In this document: positions 21,794 to 33,256 of the stretch, piece by piece
Layout: every line of letters begins with the position of its first letter
Position numbering within the stretch: the first letter of the stretch is position 1
NCBI GenBank assembly: GCA_951812925.1
Contig: OX638369.1
Location: forward strand, 64,494,228-64,558,227
Reading direction: 5' to 3'
DNA length: 64,000 bases
DNA from: Calliopum simillimum
Lineage: Eukaryota; Arthropoda; Insecta; Diptera; Lauxaniidae
Position numbers and translations under genes: made by a program
Notes under the pieces: model-generated
Seen by the model: only the letters and a program-made list of their open reading frames with translations
Told to the model about the DNA's origin: nothing
The model's database searches: none

Positions 21794-23940
21794 TGTGTGT
21801 TCGTTTGTATATTCAAGTTGATTAGCATGATATGACATAAAATTTTCTTGGCTCAGGTACTTACATCATGGCCCACTGACTGAATCTGCTCTATCATATG
21901 CGATGATGCATTTCATTGTGAATGGTGTTAAATTCATTAAAGTGATTAGGTTATTGTTGTTGTGGTCTCTTTTGCGTTCACTGGTGTTGATGCCGCTTCT
22001 GATACTCGTACCATGTCACTAATGTGACTGTTTAAATGACTCGCTGTAATGTGCATTTTAAATCATTTTAGTAATGGCATTCGGCATCAGATTACTGCAT
22101 TTGTCATTTATGTATCTTGGTTTTTCCTTCCTTTTGGCATTTCTTTGATCACCTGTCACTGTGACGTGTTGTTGTCACTTGCAGCACAGTGATATGGTAA
22201 TGACTGGTGTGGTTTGTCATTGGAGTGGAAACATTGTGGTTAAAATTGCATAGTAGGAAATTTGCATGTTGGATAAACGAAAAAAAAGGTTTTTTAATAG
22301 TAAAAAATTACACTTTTTGCATTTTCGTATTAGTTCCCCTCAATTCATATTTCATAATCTTACGTAAAAATTATTTTCCACGTCAAAATTTATTATTACG
22401 ATACCATAAAATGCTTAGAAGCCTGAAACGAATACATACATGAGTGAGAATTTTTTCAACATTTTTTGCCCATATTTTGAAGTTAAAACTAGTGAGGGTG
22501 ATATTTTTGGCCTGGCCAAAAACTAATTAATTAAGATATCTCCTGAGTTATAAGTAGTACGAAAGCAAGGCACAGGTAATTTGTATAGAAAATTTTATAA
22601 GCTACAATATTGCGCCACAATATTTTTCTCTACATGTAACCGTTAAACAGATATTTGTAAAAAACTGATTTCCATTTTTCCAATATGGCGGCGCGAGCGA
22701 ACACGACTCGAGGTAGCAAAGTTGAAATTCTGAAAGAGCACATCGAAATCTATAAAACAACCCATTTACAAAAATCCCGCGAAACTTTCCAGGTAAAACT
22801 ACCAAATGACTGTTCTTTTAACGATAAAAGTATTGTGGAAACAATTATTAACTTGAATTCTTTGAATTTTGCAGTATTTGAGTTTTAATTCTAAAGCCTT
22901 CAATTAGTGGAGTATTTTTAAACAAAAGTGCTTATCCAATTAAATGAGTCACCGAAGCGTACACATAATAATTTTAGTTGCGTGCCAAAATTTGCATTGA
23001 TTAGTTTACAATTACCGTGTAATATTCTAGGAAAAGCGCTGAAGCGTTTTTGTAATTTGGTTGTGTGTAAGACAAATCTATTTAAAGCATAATTTGATTA
23101 AGATTTTAAGAAGGTTACAAAGCAAATTTCATAAAATACTTATTTTGATAATTTACTTCAGGGGGCAAATGAGGGCCCATCATCAACGCTACGATGCAGT
23201 TTTAAATTGTAAATAATTACACTGTACTAGTTTTTGGCGCCTTTTTTTTTTGGTCTGACGGTAGAAAAGTCAATAATTAATTCAGGCACGGGGAATTCTG
23301 TGGTACTAACCGCTTTGCTGGATTGGTTCACCACATTTGTGATAGGTTAATCTTAGAAACTTAATTTAAGTAAAATGTTTGACCGTCTCTAAATTCAGAG
23401 GCGCTTCTAATAGATGTTTCTGATTTGAACTTTTGGGATATAATGTCCTTGGAGTGGTTATAAGAAAAAACAGTGGTTACTAAAAATTGCATTAATTTTA
23501 TCAATTCATTCAATTTAAGTGACGTTAATAACCACGTTATGTATTTATTAAAAAAATTTTGGGATATATTGTCCCAGCCGGTTCGAAAGGGTTAAACGTT
23601 AATTTCACCGAATTTTCTAAAAAGAATTCACTTTTTTTTATTAATATGTCAAAATATTGTTTAGTTCTCAACTGAAATTGTTTTTGTAACTACTATTAGA
23701 TAACGTGTTGACAATACATCATATGTTCGTACATTAATTCGACCTCTTTTTAAGTTTTTGAAATTTCCGGCGCGAAATATTACAAATACTTGCCAAGCCT
23801 ATTGGGCATGATTTTTTATTATTGACGTCTGTCAGTTCTGACATTCTATTAAAAAACAAAAACCGTGAATACCGTTACATTGTCTTTTTAAGTTTGATTA
23901 ACTTTCGGTCAAAAATGAGTTGAGGTTACAAATTTAACTT
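21794..23940. other. Intergenic sequence with one dispersed repeat
   Basis: At 22584-22806 lies a repeat (AATTTTATAAGCTACAA, GGCGGCGCGAGCG, GGTAAAACTACC) whose second copy is at 60602-60826. The short frame at 22685 (MAARANTTRGSKVEILKEHI) falls in this repeat and is weakly shared with the other copy, so a degraded coding origin is possible. Nothing else is recognised. Confidence 0.5.
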
Positions 23941-23946
23941 TTTTTT

Positions 23947-24930
23947 TGTTTAATTTGCGGCAAATTCACTATTGCGCAAGGTCGGAAAACAATTAGCAAT
24001 GAAATCGCGAAAACGTATGAAAATTATTTCAATATGCAAATGATACGAAGAGTGAAGTGGGTTCCATTATTTGCTTGTTCATCATGCGTGAACGAACTGC
24101 AAGATTGGGCAAAAGGCAACGTCCAAAGTATGCCATTTGGCATTTCAATGCTGTGATCTGACCCAGGCAGTCAAGTTCCGGGAGACCGCTACGATTGCTC
24201 GGTTAAAGTAAGAACAATGAACAGTTTTAAAGCACGCAAATTTGCAAGTGTTAGCTCAGACGCCGTTACCACATTCTGAAAATGTTCCAATTCCGAAACC
24301 GAACCCGACAGAAGAATATGCTCCATCAGCAATTAAAACTGTACCATAATCAGCTTATTTGCTTTATCAGCCATCTGTTGTTGAGCAGCCCTGTATACAT
24401 ATAGAATGTTCCCAAGATCGTTTGGATATGATGTCAAGTCCATTGAAATTGTCGCAAACCTGACAAATGATACTTGCACAACACCTCAAATCACTTAATG
24501 TTTTAGCTTTTGGCCGCCATCGCGATTTTTTCAAATTTTTCGATCGAAGTGATGATATAACTCTTTCGCATTTCGCACAAATATTCCTGGTTTGATCGAC
24601 TCAATGGGTCATCAATGTAATTCCCAAGAATAGCGTTTCTTCATAGACTCCTCGAAAAGCAGTTTGAAAGCAGTGCTTTTTTATATTGATAACTCAAGAA
24701 GCACAGTTCCAGTTGCGATCAAATCAAATCAAAATCAAAAGAAAGATATGACTCTATGAAAAATATAATCGAATCCATCAGACTTAATGAACACAACTGG
24801 AAAATATGTGGTGACTTGAAATTTATATCATTACTGCGGTTTACAACTGGGATACACGAAAAACATGCGTAGTGGAGTCAATGAAGCCAAAAAACAGGAA
24901 AAATGAGGATGTCCTCAAGAACAGTTTTGA
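23947..24930 (+). pseudogene. Decayed insect repeat-associated gene with IDSSK motif (family Y)
   Basis: The opening stretch reads CLICGKFTIAQGRKTISNEI, then KWVPLFACSSCVNELQDWAK, with paired cysteines like a small zinc-binding domain, and MPFGISML. A TGA replaces the expected tryptophan at 24154-24156. It continues SDPGSQVPGDRYDCSVKV. Later, in other frames, come IVANLTNDTCTTPQ, PGLIDSMGHQCNSQEW, RFFIDSSKSSLKAVLLYIDN and NWKICGDLKFIS. The order zinc-binding CxxC, MPFGxPMxW, EWRxFIDSSKxSLKAVLLxN, WxICGDLKxI is that of a protein family I recall from many insect and cnidarian genomes as multi-copy, unnamed genes. Function is unknown. At least five frame breaks mean this copy is dead, and the expected C-terminal half is absent. 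It is followed by a dispersed repeat at 24893-25100. Confidence 0.65.
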
Positions 24931-25100
24931 TGATTTTTTTTCAAAAAAATTTTGTTTTTTTTTTTTTATTTAAAATCAGAAACATTTTGGAGCGCGTCCA
25001 AAATTATATAATTTTTTAAACAATATTTGAAAAAGTTATATTTTCATAAAAAAAAATTGTTAAAAGAAATGCAACAAACAAAAAGCAAAATAGCCGTTTT
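24893..25100 (+). repeat. Dispersed repeat, inverted copy at 40640-40890
   Basis: GTCCTCAAGAACAG, AAAATCAGAAACATTTTGGA and GCGCG then TTATATAATTTTTTAAACAA recur in inverted orientation at 40640-40890. It directly follows the family Y pseudogene, so it may be that gene's 3' tail. Confidence 0.65.
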
Positions 25101-26460
25101 ATATGTATTTGGCCTTCAGTAGAATTAAAAGTGCTCCATTGGTTTTACTCAGAATTAAAAAAAAAAAAAAAAAAAAAAAGATTTCGTTCTTAACCCTTTA
25201 ATGACTAAAGGTAAGTATGTTTGCCAGAACCCCATTTGCTTGAATGAAAGTGTTATTAACACCCATTACTTCGATTTTGTCGTATTTTTATTTTGAAATT
25301 CTTTCGCGTATTTAGTCCCTCTAACTTTTGCGTTGGTTTCGGGTTGAAAAACCTCTCCCGCATGGATTTAATTGAGGGTGAATGCTGTAAAAAAATAAAG
25401 GGAAATAGCAGAGTATATTCTATGTCACTATGTCTTGCAAGGCACAGCCTTCATAACTTCCCATTCGCTCACTCATCTCCAAGGAACATATTGGCATTTA
25501 ATAATAAAATGCGCCTTTGGACTGACTTTTAATTAAGTCTTATCAGGGTTTGCACAATAGACCGCGGTGACTTTGGAGACTGGATCCCAACCCTTATCTT
25601 ATTCTAATACTAGTGGAGGCAACGACTCAATGGACACGTGCTAAATGCGGCCTTAGCTTTATAGGAGGCTTTAATTGTATCTACTGAATTGCCAGTTACA
25701 CACAAGGACATTTATCAACATCTTAAAGAATAATAATCGCATGACTGTTTAATGTAGGAAATAAAAAGCAGCGTCTGTAACATCAATCAAAAAAAAAAAA
25801 AATATCATCAGTCTTCGCTTTACACTGTTATCACATCATTCCATCAATCCTTTCACTTTCTGTTTGCACAGGTAATCGCTTCACGGTTACATCTTTCATA
25901 AATCTGTTCAATGCAATGACATCTTGAACGATTTGGTCTTGTTCAATTCATAAACTGGTTGAACGACAATTGGTTGAATGACATCGTCTTAAGAATGCAC
26001 AAGTTTGCCTTGTTTGAACAACAATATATGGCAAAATTTGCACAAAGCAACGTCTTATATGTTTAGACTCTCTGTTGATTTATGAAGGTCACCTTCAAAA
26101 ATAAGGTCATAGAGATAAACATAAGTTATAATACTTAGATCCAGCTTAGAGAAAATTTTCTAAATTATAAAGTCTTGCAACTGATTCCTTTGGTTAAGAG
26201 TGGATTCCGCGCTTACTTAATTAGGCATAATGCAACAAAGTGTAGAATTAATTAAAATACTAGTGGCAACATTTAATATATATGGATGCGATTTGGTACA
26301 CGACATAATTTAAAGGTAACACTAAGTACAAATAACATTGAGCTTTTTATCTCTACACGATTTTGCTCAAAAAATCAATATATTCTGAAAATATGGCTAA
26401 AATTAAGTAACACCTGTTTTCTGGATCAGGTCGAATTTCTTTTTAATCGCTCATTGAATT
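25101..26460. other. Intergenic sequence, no gene seen
   Basis: A poly-A tract at 25153-25179 and short unsupported frames only. The motif TGCAACAAAGTG at about 26230 is loosely like palindrome ends elsewhere but has no partner. Confidence 0.4.
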
Positions 26461-26871
26461 TTTGTATTCATATGTTCTGAAAACTTATGCAGGATATTAA
26501 GAGGAATATTATTGTGGAAAACTTTAACCTTCCACATCCCCCACAAATGGGTAATTTTTAACCATTTTTTAAAAAGGTACAAAAATTACCCCTAAAACAA
26601 GTTAATCAGAAATCAAAGTGTACCACATTTGTACATTTGCTATAAAATTTGCAGAGCAATAAAAGAAAGAAACGTCATCGTAAAAGCCAAAAAATCGTTA
26701 ATATCCATGAAGACCTCACACATTTAATGTTAACTAAATTTTTTTATGTATTAAGTTTAAAGCATTAATGTGTTCCAAAAAATGTTCCTTATGTGATTTT
26801 GTTATGACCTTGACAAGTTTTGGACGATTTATGCCTAGTACACTTTTTTCGTAAGATGCCTTCCTCTTGAG

Positions 26872-28446
26872 TAGGGTGACCAGATTTGAAATAAGAGAAA
26901 AAAGTACATCATGAAAAAAAAAAAACAGTACAATTAAAAAAAAACAGTACACTTTTTTTTATTCAATTCATTACTTTTATACAAAACATTTTAATGTAAA
27001 ACAAAATGTAAAAACAATATAAAAACACTTAAAACTATGAGAACATAACAAAAATTATTGCCTTTTTTGCAAAAGGTAAAACTCTGACACATTGTTTTCT
27101 TATGTGCTATTAATTTGTGTCCTTATGTGCTCCCTTAAATGTGGTTTAAGCACTTCTAAATATAAATATGTTTTCTTTTAATAAGAACAAAAAAGTGAAA
27201 GTCTTATAAAAAGTATCTCACAAAAACTTATCATTATTTATCACTTTTTTGTATAAACTTCACAATTCCTTTTGTTCCCTCCACGGTTTTCAAAAATTAT
27301 TAAATTCAATAAAGTTATATCTGTAATTAGTTTTTATAATCAGTTCTCTTTCTAAATTTTTCAGCAAAAGCCTACTTCGTTCCTTTCACCAATATGACTA
27401 CATTAAACTGAATATTCTTTCAGAGGCAGAATTTGAATGAGGTATAGAAAAAATAAAATTGCATTCTTTTTCAAAATTCGGGAAGAAACCACTATTCCAC
27501 TATTCTTTCCATTTTTCCTCAACTGGCTTTTATTTTTGCACAGTTTCAGAAAAAGTTTTCTAGTGAATGAACTCATCAAAAAGTAAATCCATATCAAAGG
27601 TTATGCGTTTTTTCAAACCAAAATGAAAATGTTCTCCGCAGTGTTACCAGAAAGTTTAATAATAGACAGAGTGGTCAAGGAGTTATACAGAGTGATTCAA
27701 AATAAATTATTTTCATTAAAAATTCATTGCGTACGCACATGAGCAAAATATATTTTTCAACACATAACATGTTACTAGAAAAAACAGTCCAAAAAACTGT
27801 ACACCATTGAAAAACAGTACTTTTGGGTTGTGTTTTGGGTGTAGGTCATAGCCGCCCACGCGTGCCATCGCAAAGTGCCATTATTTGAAAATCACTTGAT
27901 CTCACGTGCCACAGCAAAATTTAATTTTTGAAAATGAAAATCGCACACGCAAGTAACGGTATATGCGAAATTTTGAAGAATTGCGATCGACCACCAGCAA
28001 CAACATATGCGTAAATTTTGTTGTTGTTTTTTGCGACCGCACAAGACTGTGTTTTGTTGTTGTTTTTTCGTCCACACAGGACTGTATGTTTTGTTGTTGC
28101 AACAAAACGCAAGGGATCCTATCGAAAAGAAAAAAACAACAACACACAATGGCAACAACAAATTTGATCATTTTATGAACTTTCAGGATTTTTAGATTTG
28201 CGAAAAAAAAACACTCTCATAAGTTACTGTTAATTTAAAAATCTTTGCTGGTTGTTGTTTTCAATAATTTTAAAAAATTTATGTTTTCTTTTTTATTAAT
28301 TTTACATGGGGGCCACGACTTTTTATGCGAGTGCCAAATTTTTATAATTTTACTCTAGATGGGCAGCTATGGTGTAGGTCATAAAAGAGTACTTTTTTCA
28401 AAAAACAGTACATGTACTGTTTAAAACAGTACGTATGGCAACCGTA
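26872..28446. mobile_element. hAT-type element with AAACAGTAC subterminal repeats
   Basis: Left end TAGGGTGACCAGA, right end the inverse of TACGGTTGCCATACG. The flanks CTCTTGAG (26864-26871) and CTCTTCAG (28447-28454) match at 7 of 8 positions. AAACAGTAC motifs repeat near both ends (26936-26950, 27810-27830, 28400-28430). No transposase motif is visible. MITE copy 2 lies inside. Confidence 0.75.
27847..28371 (+). mobile_element. CATAGC MITE, copy 2
   Basis: It is nearly base-for-base identical to copy 1 and has the exact 8-bp duplication GTGTAGGT at 27839-27846 and 28372-28379. That duplication read on the other strand is ACCTACAC, close to the CCCTACAC target of copy 3. Confidence 0.93.
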
Positions 28447-28559
28447 CTCTTCAGTAAAAAAAGTGTTTTGCCTGCCGTGAGCGTTCAAATGCCAAAAGCT
28501 CTCATGTAGCGACCGAATCCCATCTGGAGTCATTTATCATTTTAAAGTACTTTTAAAAA

Positions 28560-28830
28560 AAAATTCAAGAGGGGTTTTTTTAAAAAAAATTCAAAAGTGT
28601 TTTTAAGTTTAAAAAATGTTGGTGAAAAAAAACTTTCCCATATAAATTTTTGAAAAAACACCCTTTTTATGAAAATGACTAAAAACGCCAACTTCAACAC
28701 CCTGTATTTTAACAACAAATAGTACCTCCCGGATTATAAATCTTGCACACCGGAACTACCATATTGCCAAATTTAAGCGAGATCGGAGACAAAAAAATTT
28801 TCAGCTGGCGTGTTTTGCTTCATATATTGT
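28560..28830 (-). repeat. Family D half-copy
   Basis: It is inverted relative to 34-240: AAAACGCCAACTTCAACACC, CCGGAACTACCATATTGCC and TTTTCAGCTGG, GCGTGTTTTGCTTCATATAT follow in that order. Confidence 0.7.
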
Positions 28831-29085
28831 TTTTTAGATAAAATACGCACAAGAAACGTATTTTCAAAATTTCACTCCAGTGTAAAATTTTAGTGTTCGG
28901 CAAATTTTATAGCAAACATTTCTGTTTGACACATTGATTTATTATTAACTTGTTTTAGGGGTAATTTTTGTACCTTTTTAAGATATGGTTAAACATGACC
29001 CATTTGTGGGGGATGTAGTGGGTTAAAGTTTTCTACGAAAATATTCTTCTTAATATTTTCCATAAGTTTTCAGAACAGATGTAAG

Positions 29086-29435
29086 AAACTCAAAATTAAG
29101 TGTGTCGGCTCAACTCAAGTATAGAAAACTTCAAAGACCGATTGTTTACTGAGACGCTTTATATTAAAAAAAAAAAAAAAAAACAATTCTTCGCAAGAAT
29201 AGGTGAACTTCAGACTCAAACGAGAAGAGTTTTTTAGGCACAGAAGCTTTTCTGACCACTGAAACGAGCAAAGTGGATAATATTCTACCATTACCAACAA
29301 TTAAAAGTGCAAAAACAACAACTTTATTTTGCGAATTTTGACCAGCTTTTTTGATTTTCCGACCAGTGTGCGTCATAGGAACGTAATCTATGGAAAATCC
29401 TTAGAAAATTTTTCCTATAAACCATGGGCCTAAGG
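29086..29435. other. No gene seen
   Basis: A poly-A tract at 29166-29183; overlapping short frames on the minus strand have no recognisable motif. Confidence 0.4.
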
Positions 29436-29958
29436 TCAATATCGAGCACCCGCTTTTTAACGTGAAGTTTTTATACGAATTTTGAAGCTAAAAAAATAAT
29501 TTCTTTAAAAAACACTATTGTATAAAAAAAAAAAAGATTTTTAACAAATAAAGAGTTTCAAATTATAAAATTACTGGCTCTCATTTTTTTTAGTCTTTTT
29601 TCAAAAAAAAACACTCTCAGACATGTTTTTAATTCTGATTTCGATCGAAGTCGGAATGGAGTCAATCTTAAGGTGCTGTGCATTTCGATATTGGAAACCA
29701 CATCGGAATTACGTTTTATTTTTCGAAACGCAGAGCACCTTAGGGTTGATTCCATTTCGACTCCGATGAAAATCGGAATTGAGAACATGCGAGTATGTAT
29801 ACAAGATGTCAAGATAAAAACAGATTCAGAAAGTTCACAAAACCAATTATATTTATTTCTTTTAAAATGATACAATAGTTTTTTTCAAAGAAGTTATCTT
29901 TTTAATATAAAAATGTCGTAAAACAATCTTCCCGTTAAAAATCAGGGCTCGATATTGA
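29436..29958. repeat. Inverted-repeat element with inner palindrome
   Basis: The ends CAATATCGAGCACCCG and the mirrored GGGCTCGATATTG match, with TTTTTAACG further in. Inside, 29640-29790 is a second palindrome carrying TCGGAATTGAG and CGAAACGCAGAGCACCTTA; the latter half recurs at 63555-63650. The short open frames across it are its arms and not genes. Confidence 0.6.
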
Positions 29959-30315
29959 TTTTTATTGGTCAAATTTTCTTCGAATTTTCCGTTAGACGCT
30001 TGGTCATATTTGATATTATTAGAGCAAATTATCTTTAAAGTAAACAATGTAACCAACAACTCTTTTTTCATTTCAAATTAAGTGTTTGAGTGCAATATTT
30101 ATTTGCACGAAGGCAATCATGTTTCGATTTTGGTTTTTTTTTTAGTATTTGATTTTTTTGTAGAAATCGCTCCACATAACAATTTTGCGAAACACAGAAC
30201 AAATACAGAACCCCTTCTAAAATACAGAACGTTTCTTAGTTTTAAAAATTATGCAGAGCAGAGGCCTTAAATACAGAACTGTTCTGTATCATACAGTACG
30301 GTTGGTCACCGTAAG
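29959..30315. other. Sequence with a hAT-like right end
   Basis: Repeated AATACAGAAC motifs (30200-30275) and ACAGTACGGTTGGTCACC near 30290-30308 look like the subterminal and terminal part of a hAT element, similar to the one at 26872. No left partner or duplication was found. Confidence 0.35.
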
Positions 30316-30977
30316 TATACAGCAAGTTTTGGTTTCTATCAACCATACCTGAAATTGCTCCAAACAATGATTCAATGCTTATTTTATAGATACAAAAATA
30401 TTAACATAGATATTTCAGAAGTAGCTTTAAATAAAGTGAAGAAACATTTATGGTACTTGAGCGAAGAATTGATAGGTTTGGCGTTTTTTGACAGGTTTGA
30501 TTATATTTTTATTATTGTAAGAAACTATCTGATCTGAAGTTATCTATCTCTCACAGATCATTGGGCCATGAAAAACATCGGATAATGAAAGAAGCAATAT
30601 TTACAAAATCTGGTTCTATCACATCGCTCAAGAAAGCTGAACTAAAATTGTCAGATAAAATAACGAATTTAGAAGATTTTGTGACGCAGAACGCTATGAA
30701 CTTTTTTATAGATTTAAAAATTTGCACCGATTTTTTTAAAGTGGACCCTGAAGAATGGTATAATCAAACTTCCTATGTAAACGGGGTAAAAATAGTAAAA
30801 AATCTTTGCGTCACAAATGATTGTACTGAACGGGGTGTTGCTCTCATGACAGAGTTTAATTCATCGTTAAAAAATTATGAGGAGCAAAAACATTATTTTC
30901 TGCAAGTAGTTGCAGGTCACCGAAAACAAATGAATGTTAAAACTTTAACAAAATCAACAATTTTTGGAAATAACTAA
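30316..30977 (+). pseudogene. Family X transposase-like protein, C-terminal part
   Basis: This is the carboxyl end of the protein family encoded at 19448-21135, from a different copy. It reads SKFWFLSTIPEIAPNNDSML, an in-frame stop, then KKHLWYLSEELIGLAFFDR. A 62-nt intron with GT...TCTCTCACAG borders (30495-30556, phase 2) joins this to SLGHEKHRIMKEAIF. The second exon continues LEDFVTQNAMNFFIDLKICT, FFKVDPEEWYNQTSYVNGVK, CVTNDCTERGVALMTEFNSS and YFLQVVAGHRKQM. The ND.xERGVAL block aligns with NDVAERGVALIKE in the other copy and contains the likely last acidic residue. The second exon is open to 30977. The N-terminal two thirds are missing and no terminus was found on either side. Intron placement shows the family's gene is spliced. 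Confidence 0.75.
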
Positions 30978-31270
30978 ATAAATAATAATCAATATATCTG
31001 ATCATAAGTATTGAACAAAAGAAACAAGCTTCAAGTTAAATATCAAGTATATTACTAACAATAAATTTATACTGGAATTTTTTTTTAGATTCAATTTGAT
31101 TAAACTTTAATGCTATTAGAATGTGAAAGTATTATCTGTAGTATCTTAGTACTTTAATTTAATTAACTTTGTTTTTAATTCAAAAATATTTTAAAATTGT
31201 ATACAATTTATATTGAAGTTTTCAAATATTTTGAATTGATTATTATGAATTAGATTTTCAATTGAATATA
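30978..31270. other. No gene seen
   Basis: AT-rich sequence between the family X fragment and the Tc1 element. Confidence 0.4.
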
Positions 31271-31910
31271 CAGTGGTTCAAACGACTAACCGGACAGAGC
31301 GTATAGCTTCTTTTGAGTGCTTTGTATGAAGAAATAGGAAATTTTAGTTGGAAAAAAAAGATGCAGTTAATTTTATTTATATTTCTAGTTATGGTCGGTA
31401 CCAACAAAACATAAAAATTTTGTTCTAAATGCAAATTATTAGCGATTATTTAAAAAACTCACTTTTTAGAGCTCAAACGTCTAACCGGACACTAAAAAAT
31501 AATATTAAAATTTGGAACTTGCATAATTTGTAAATAGTCCATCAGCATTTATAACAGCTTGCGAACAATTTTTCATCGATTTTATTAAGTTTGTGCAAAC
31601 ATCCGGTTGAATATCATGCCATTCTTTGACCAATTCTTCCTTAAGCTGAGTTATGTTACGGATAGTCCTGCTGTAGAACTTCTTGCTCCATTTGGTCCAT
31701 CAATTTTATACCGCTTTGATGCCAAATGATTGAGGAAGAGTTTACAATTGCTTGAGACAGTTTTATATCAGCCATAATTACGCTACATGGAAAGAATGCT
31801 TCGGGTCTTTATAATAGTAAAATGCAAAACTCTCTTCAATACCATAATTTTTAGCGTTTTGCTTAGCATTATCTTTCGAAATGTTAAGGTTACCAAACTC
31901 ATCCATTATA

Positions 31911-32957
31911 TCTATATATATAAAAATGACTGTGTGTCTGTCTGAAGCATTATCACTCAGAAGCCATTCGTCCAATTGAGCTGAAAATTTGGAAATGAGT
32001 ATATATTAGGTATGGGAATGTTTTTATGCTATACACAAAGGTTTCCGAAGACCACCCGAAGGCTTAATAGTCAAAACGAAGAATATCTAGGTACACTAGA
32101 GGAAAAATATCTATGGCGAACTTTCAACAAGTTTTAACTGATAGTTTTTTGGAGTACCCGAAGTTTGCCGAAGGTCACCCGAGGGCTTCATAGTCAAAAC
32201 GAAGAATATCTAGGTATACGAGAGGGAAAATATCTATGGCGAACTTTCAACAAGTTTTAATTGATTGTTTTTTGGAATACCCGAAGTTTGCCGAAGGTCA
32301 CCCGAGGGCTTCATAGTCAAAACGAAGAATATCTAGGTACACTAGAGGGAAAATATCCATAGCAGGCTTTCATTAAGTTTTAATTTATAGTTTTTTGGAG
32401 TATCCGAAGTTTGCCGAAGGTCACCCGAGGGATTGATAGTCAAAACGAAGAATATCTAGGTATACGAGAGGGAAAAAATATATGGTGAACTATCAATAAA
32501 CTTCAATTGATAGTTTTTTTGAACACCCGATGGTTCCCGAAGGTCACCCGAAGGCTTCATAATCAAAACGAAGAATATCTAGGTATACGAGAGGGAAAAA
32601 ATGTATGGTGAACCATCAATAAACTTCAATTGATAGTTCTTTGGAATACCCAATGCTTCCCGAAGGTCACCCGAAGGCTTTATATTAAAAACGAAGAATA
32701 TCTAGATGTACTACAGGAAAAATATCTAAGGCAAACTATCAACAAGCCTTAATTGATGGTTTCCTGGGACACTCCAGCTATGCCATTGCCAATTTTTAAG
32801 ATGGTTTGAAATGAAATTAACTTTCTCAAAATACCTAAATTTTTATTGGTGACGTGGCAGTGGCGTAAATCAACATTTTATCATTGTACACCTTCTAAGC
32901 TATTAGAAATCAAAAAACAAAACAAACATGCCTAGCAAAGCTGGCAAAGAAGGCTAG
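31911..32957 (+). mobile_element. Non-autonomous Helitron with satellite core
   Basis: It begins TCTATATATATAAAAATG and ends with a weak hairpin region closing in GGCTAG. It sits between A (31910) and T (32958), the A^T target and 5'-TC...CTAG-3' ends expected of Helitrons. There is no target duplication. Removing it rejoins the host Tc1 frame as FIDDIMDEF, confirming both borders. Most of its length is the 122-bp array. Confidence 0.88.
32040..32760 (+). repeat. Tandem satellite, about 122 bp, six units
   Basis: Units start near 32040, 32163, 32286, 32408, 32530 and 32655, each with CGAAGGTCACCCGARGGCTT, GTCAAAACGAAGAATATCTA and TTTTAATTGATAGTTTTTTG or close variants. Units degrade towards both ends. 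Single units also lie near 584 and 2925. Confidence 0.9.
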
Positions 32958-33067
32958 TCATCTATAAAAACTAAAATCGCTACACCTACAATGGACTTAT
33001 AGCCTCAACGCACTACAAAACCGCCCCATGTTTCACTGTAGATCGAATAATTTTAATATTAAATTGA

Positions 33068-33256
33068 GTGTTTTGTTGTCGCAATTTATGGACCAAATGG
33101 AGCAAGAAGCTCTACAGCAGGACTATCCGAAACATAACTCAGCTTAAGAAAGAATTGATCAACGAATGGCATGATATTCAACCGGATGTTTGCACAAACT
33201 TAATAAAACCCATGAAAAATTGTTCGCAAGCTGTTATAAATGCTAATGGACTATAA
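33068..33256 (+). pseudogene. Tc1 transposase C-terminal copy in the right arm
   Basis: The frame reads WTKWSKKLYSRTIRNITQLK, KELINEWHDIQPDVCTNLIK, PMKNCSQAVINANGL. It is the same C-terminal block as in the left arm, about 90% identical by eye, but on the opposite strand. It carries no catalytic residues. It exists because the terminal third of the element was duplicated in inverted orientation. Its upstream partner (DD motifs) is not present in this orientation. Confidence 0.85.

Larger units (their letters stand above)
26470..29085. repeat. Diverged palindrome related to family C, interrupted
   Basis: The block 26470-26660 (ACTTATGCAGGATATTAAGA, CATCCCCCACAAATGGGT, GGTACAAAAATTACCCCTAA) returns inverted at 28900-29085. 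The same AACTTATGCAGGATA and CCCCCACA motifs mark the centre of the palindromes at 46291 and 51676. The hAT element 26872-28446 and family D sequence (28560-28830) lie inside. Confidence 0.6.
31505..33041 (-). pseudogene. Tc1 transposase, interrupted by a Helitron
   Basis: Read on the minus strand and skipping the Helitron (31911-32957), the protein gives TVKHGGGFVV, then KSIVGVAILVFIDDIMDEFG, NLNISKDNAKQNAKNYGIEE, SFAFYYYKDPKHSFHVA. After several stops it gives WSKKFYSRTIRNITQLKEEL, VKEWHDIQPDVCTNLIKSMK and NCSQAVINADGL, with TAA at 31505-31507. The VxWG..., DNDPKH-like (KDPKH) and W..I....C..LI.SM..R..AVI.A.G blocks are the catalytic and C-terminal parts of Tc1 transposases. The N-terminal DNA-binding region is absent. 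Frame breaks lie between KDPKH and the C-terminal block. The join across the Helitron keeps the frame exactly, which fixes the insertion point. Confidence 0.85.

Noticed and set aside
32040..32760. CRISPR-like array
   Set aside because: Whole 122-bp units repeat head to tail with gradual divergence and no unique spacers; this is a eukaryotic satellite.
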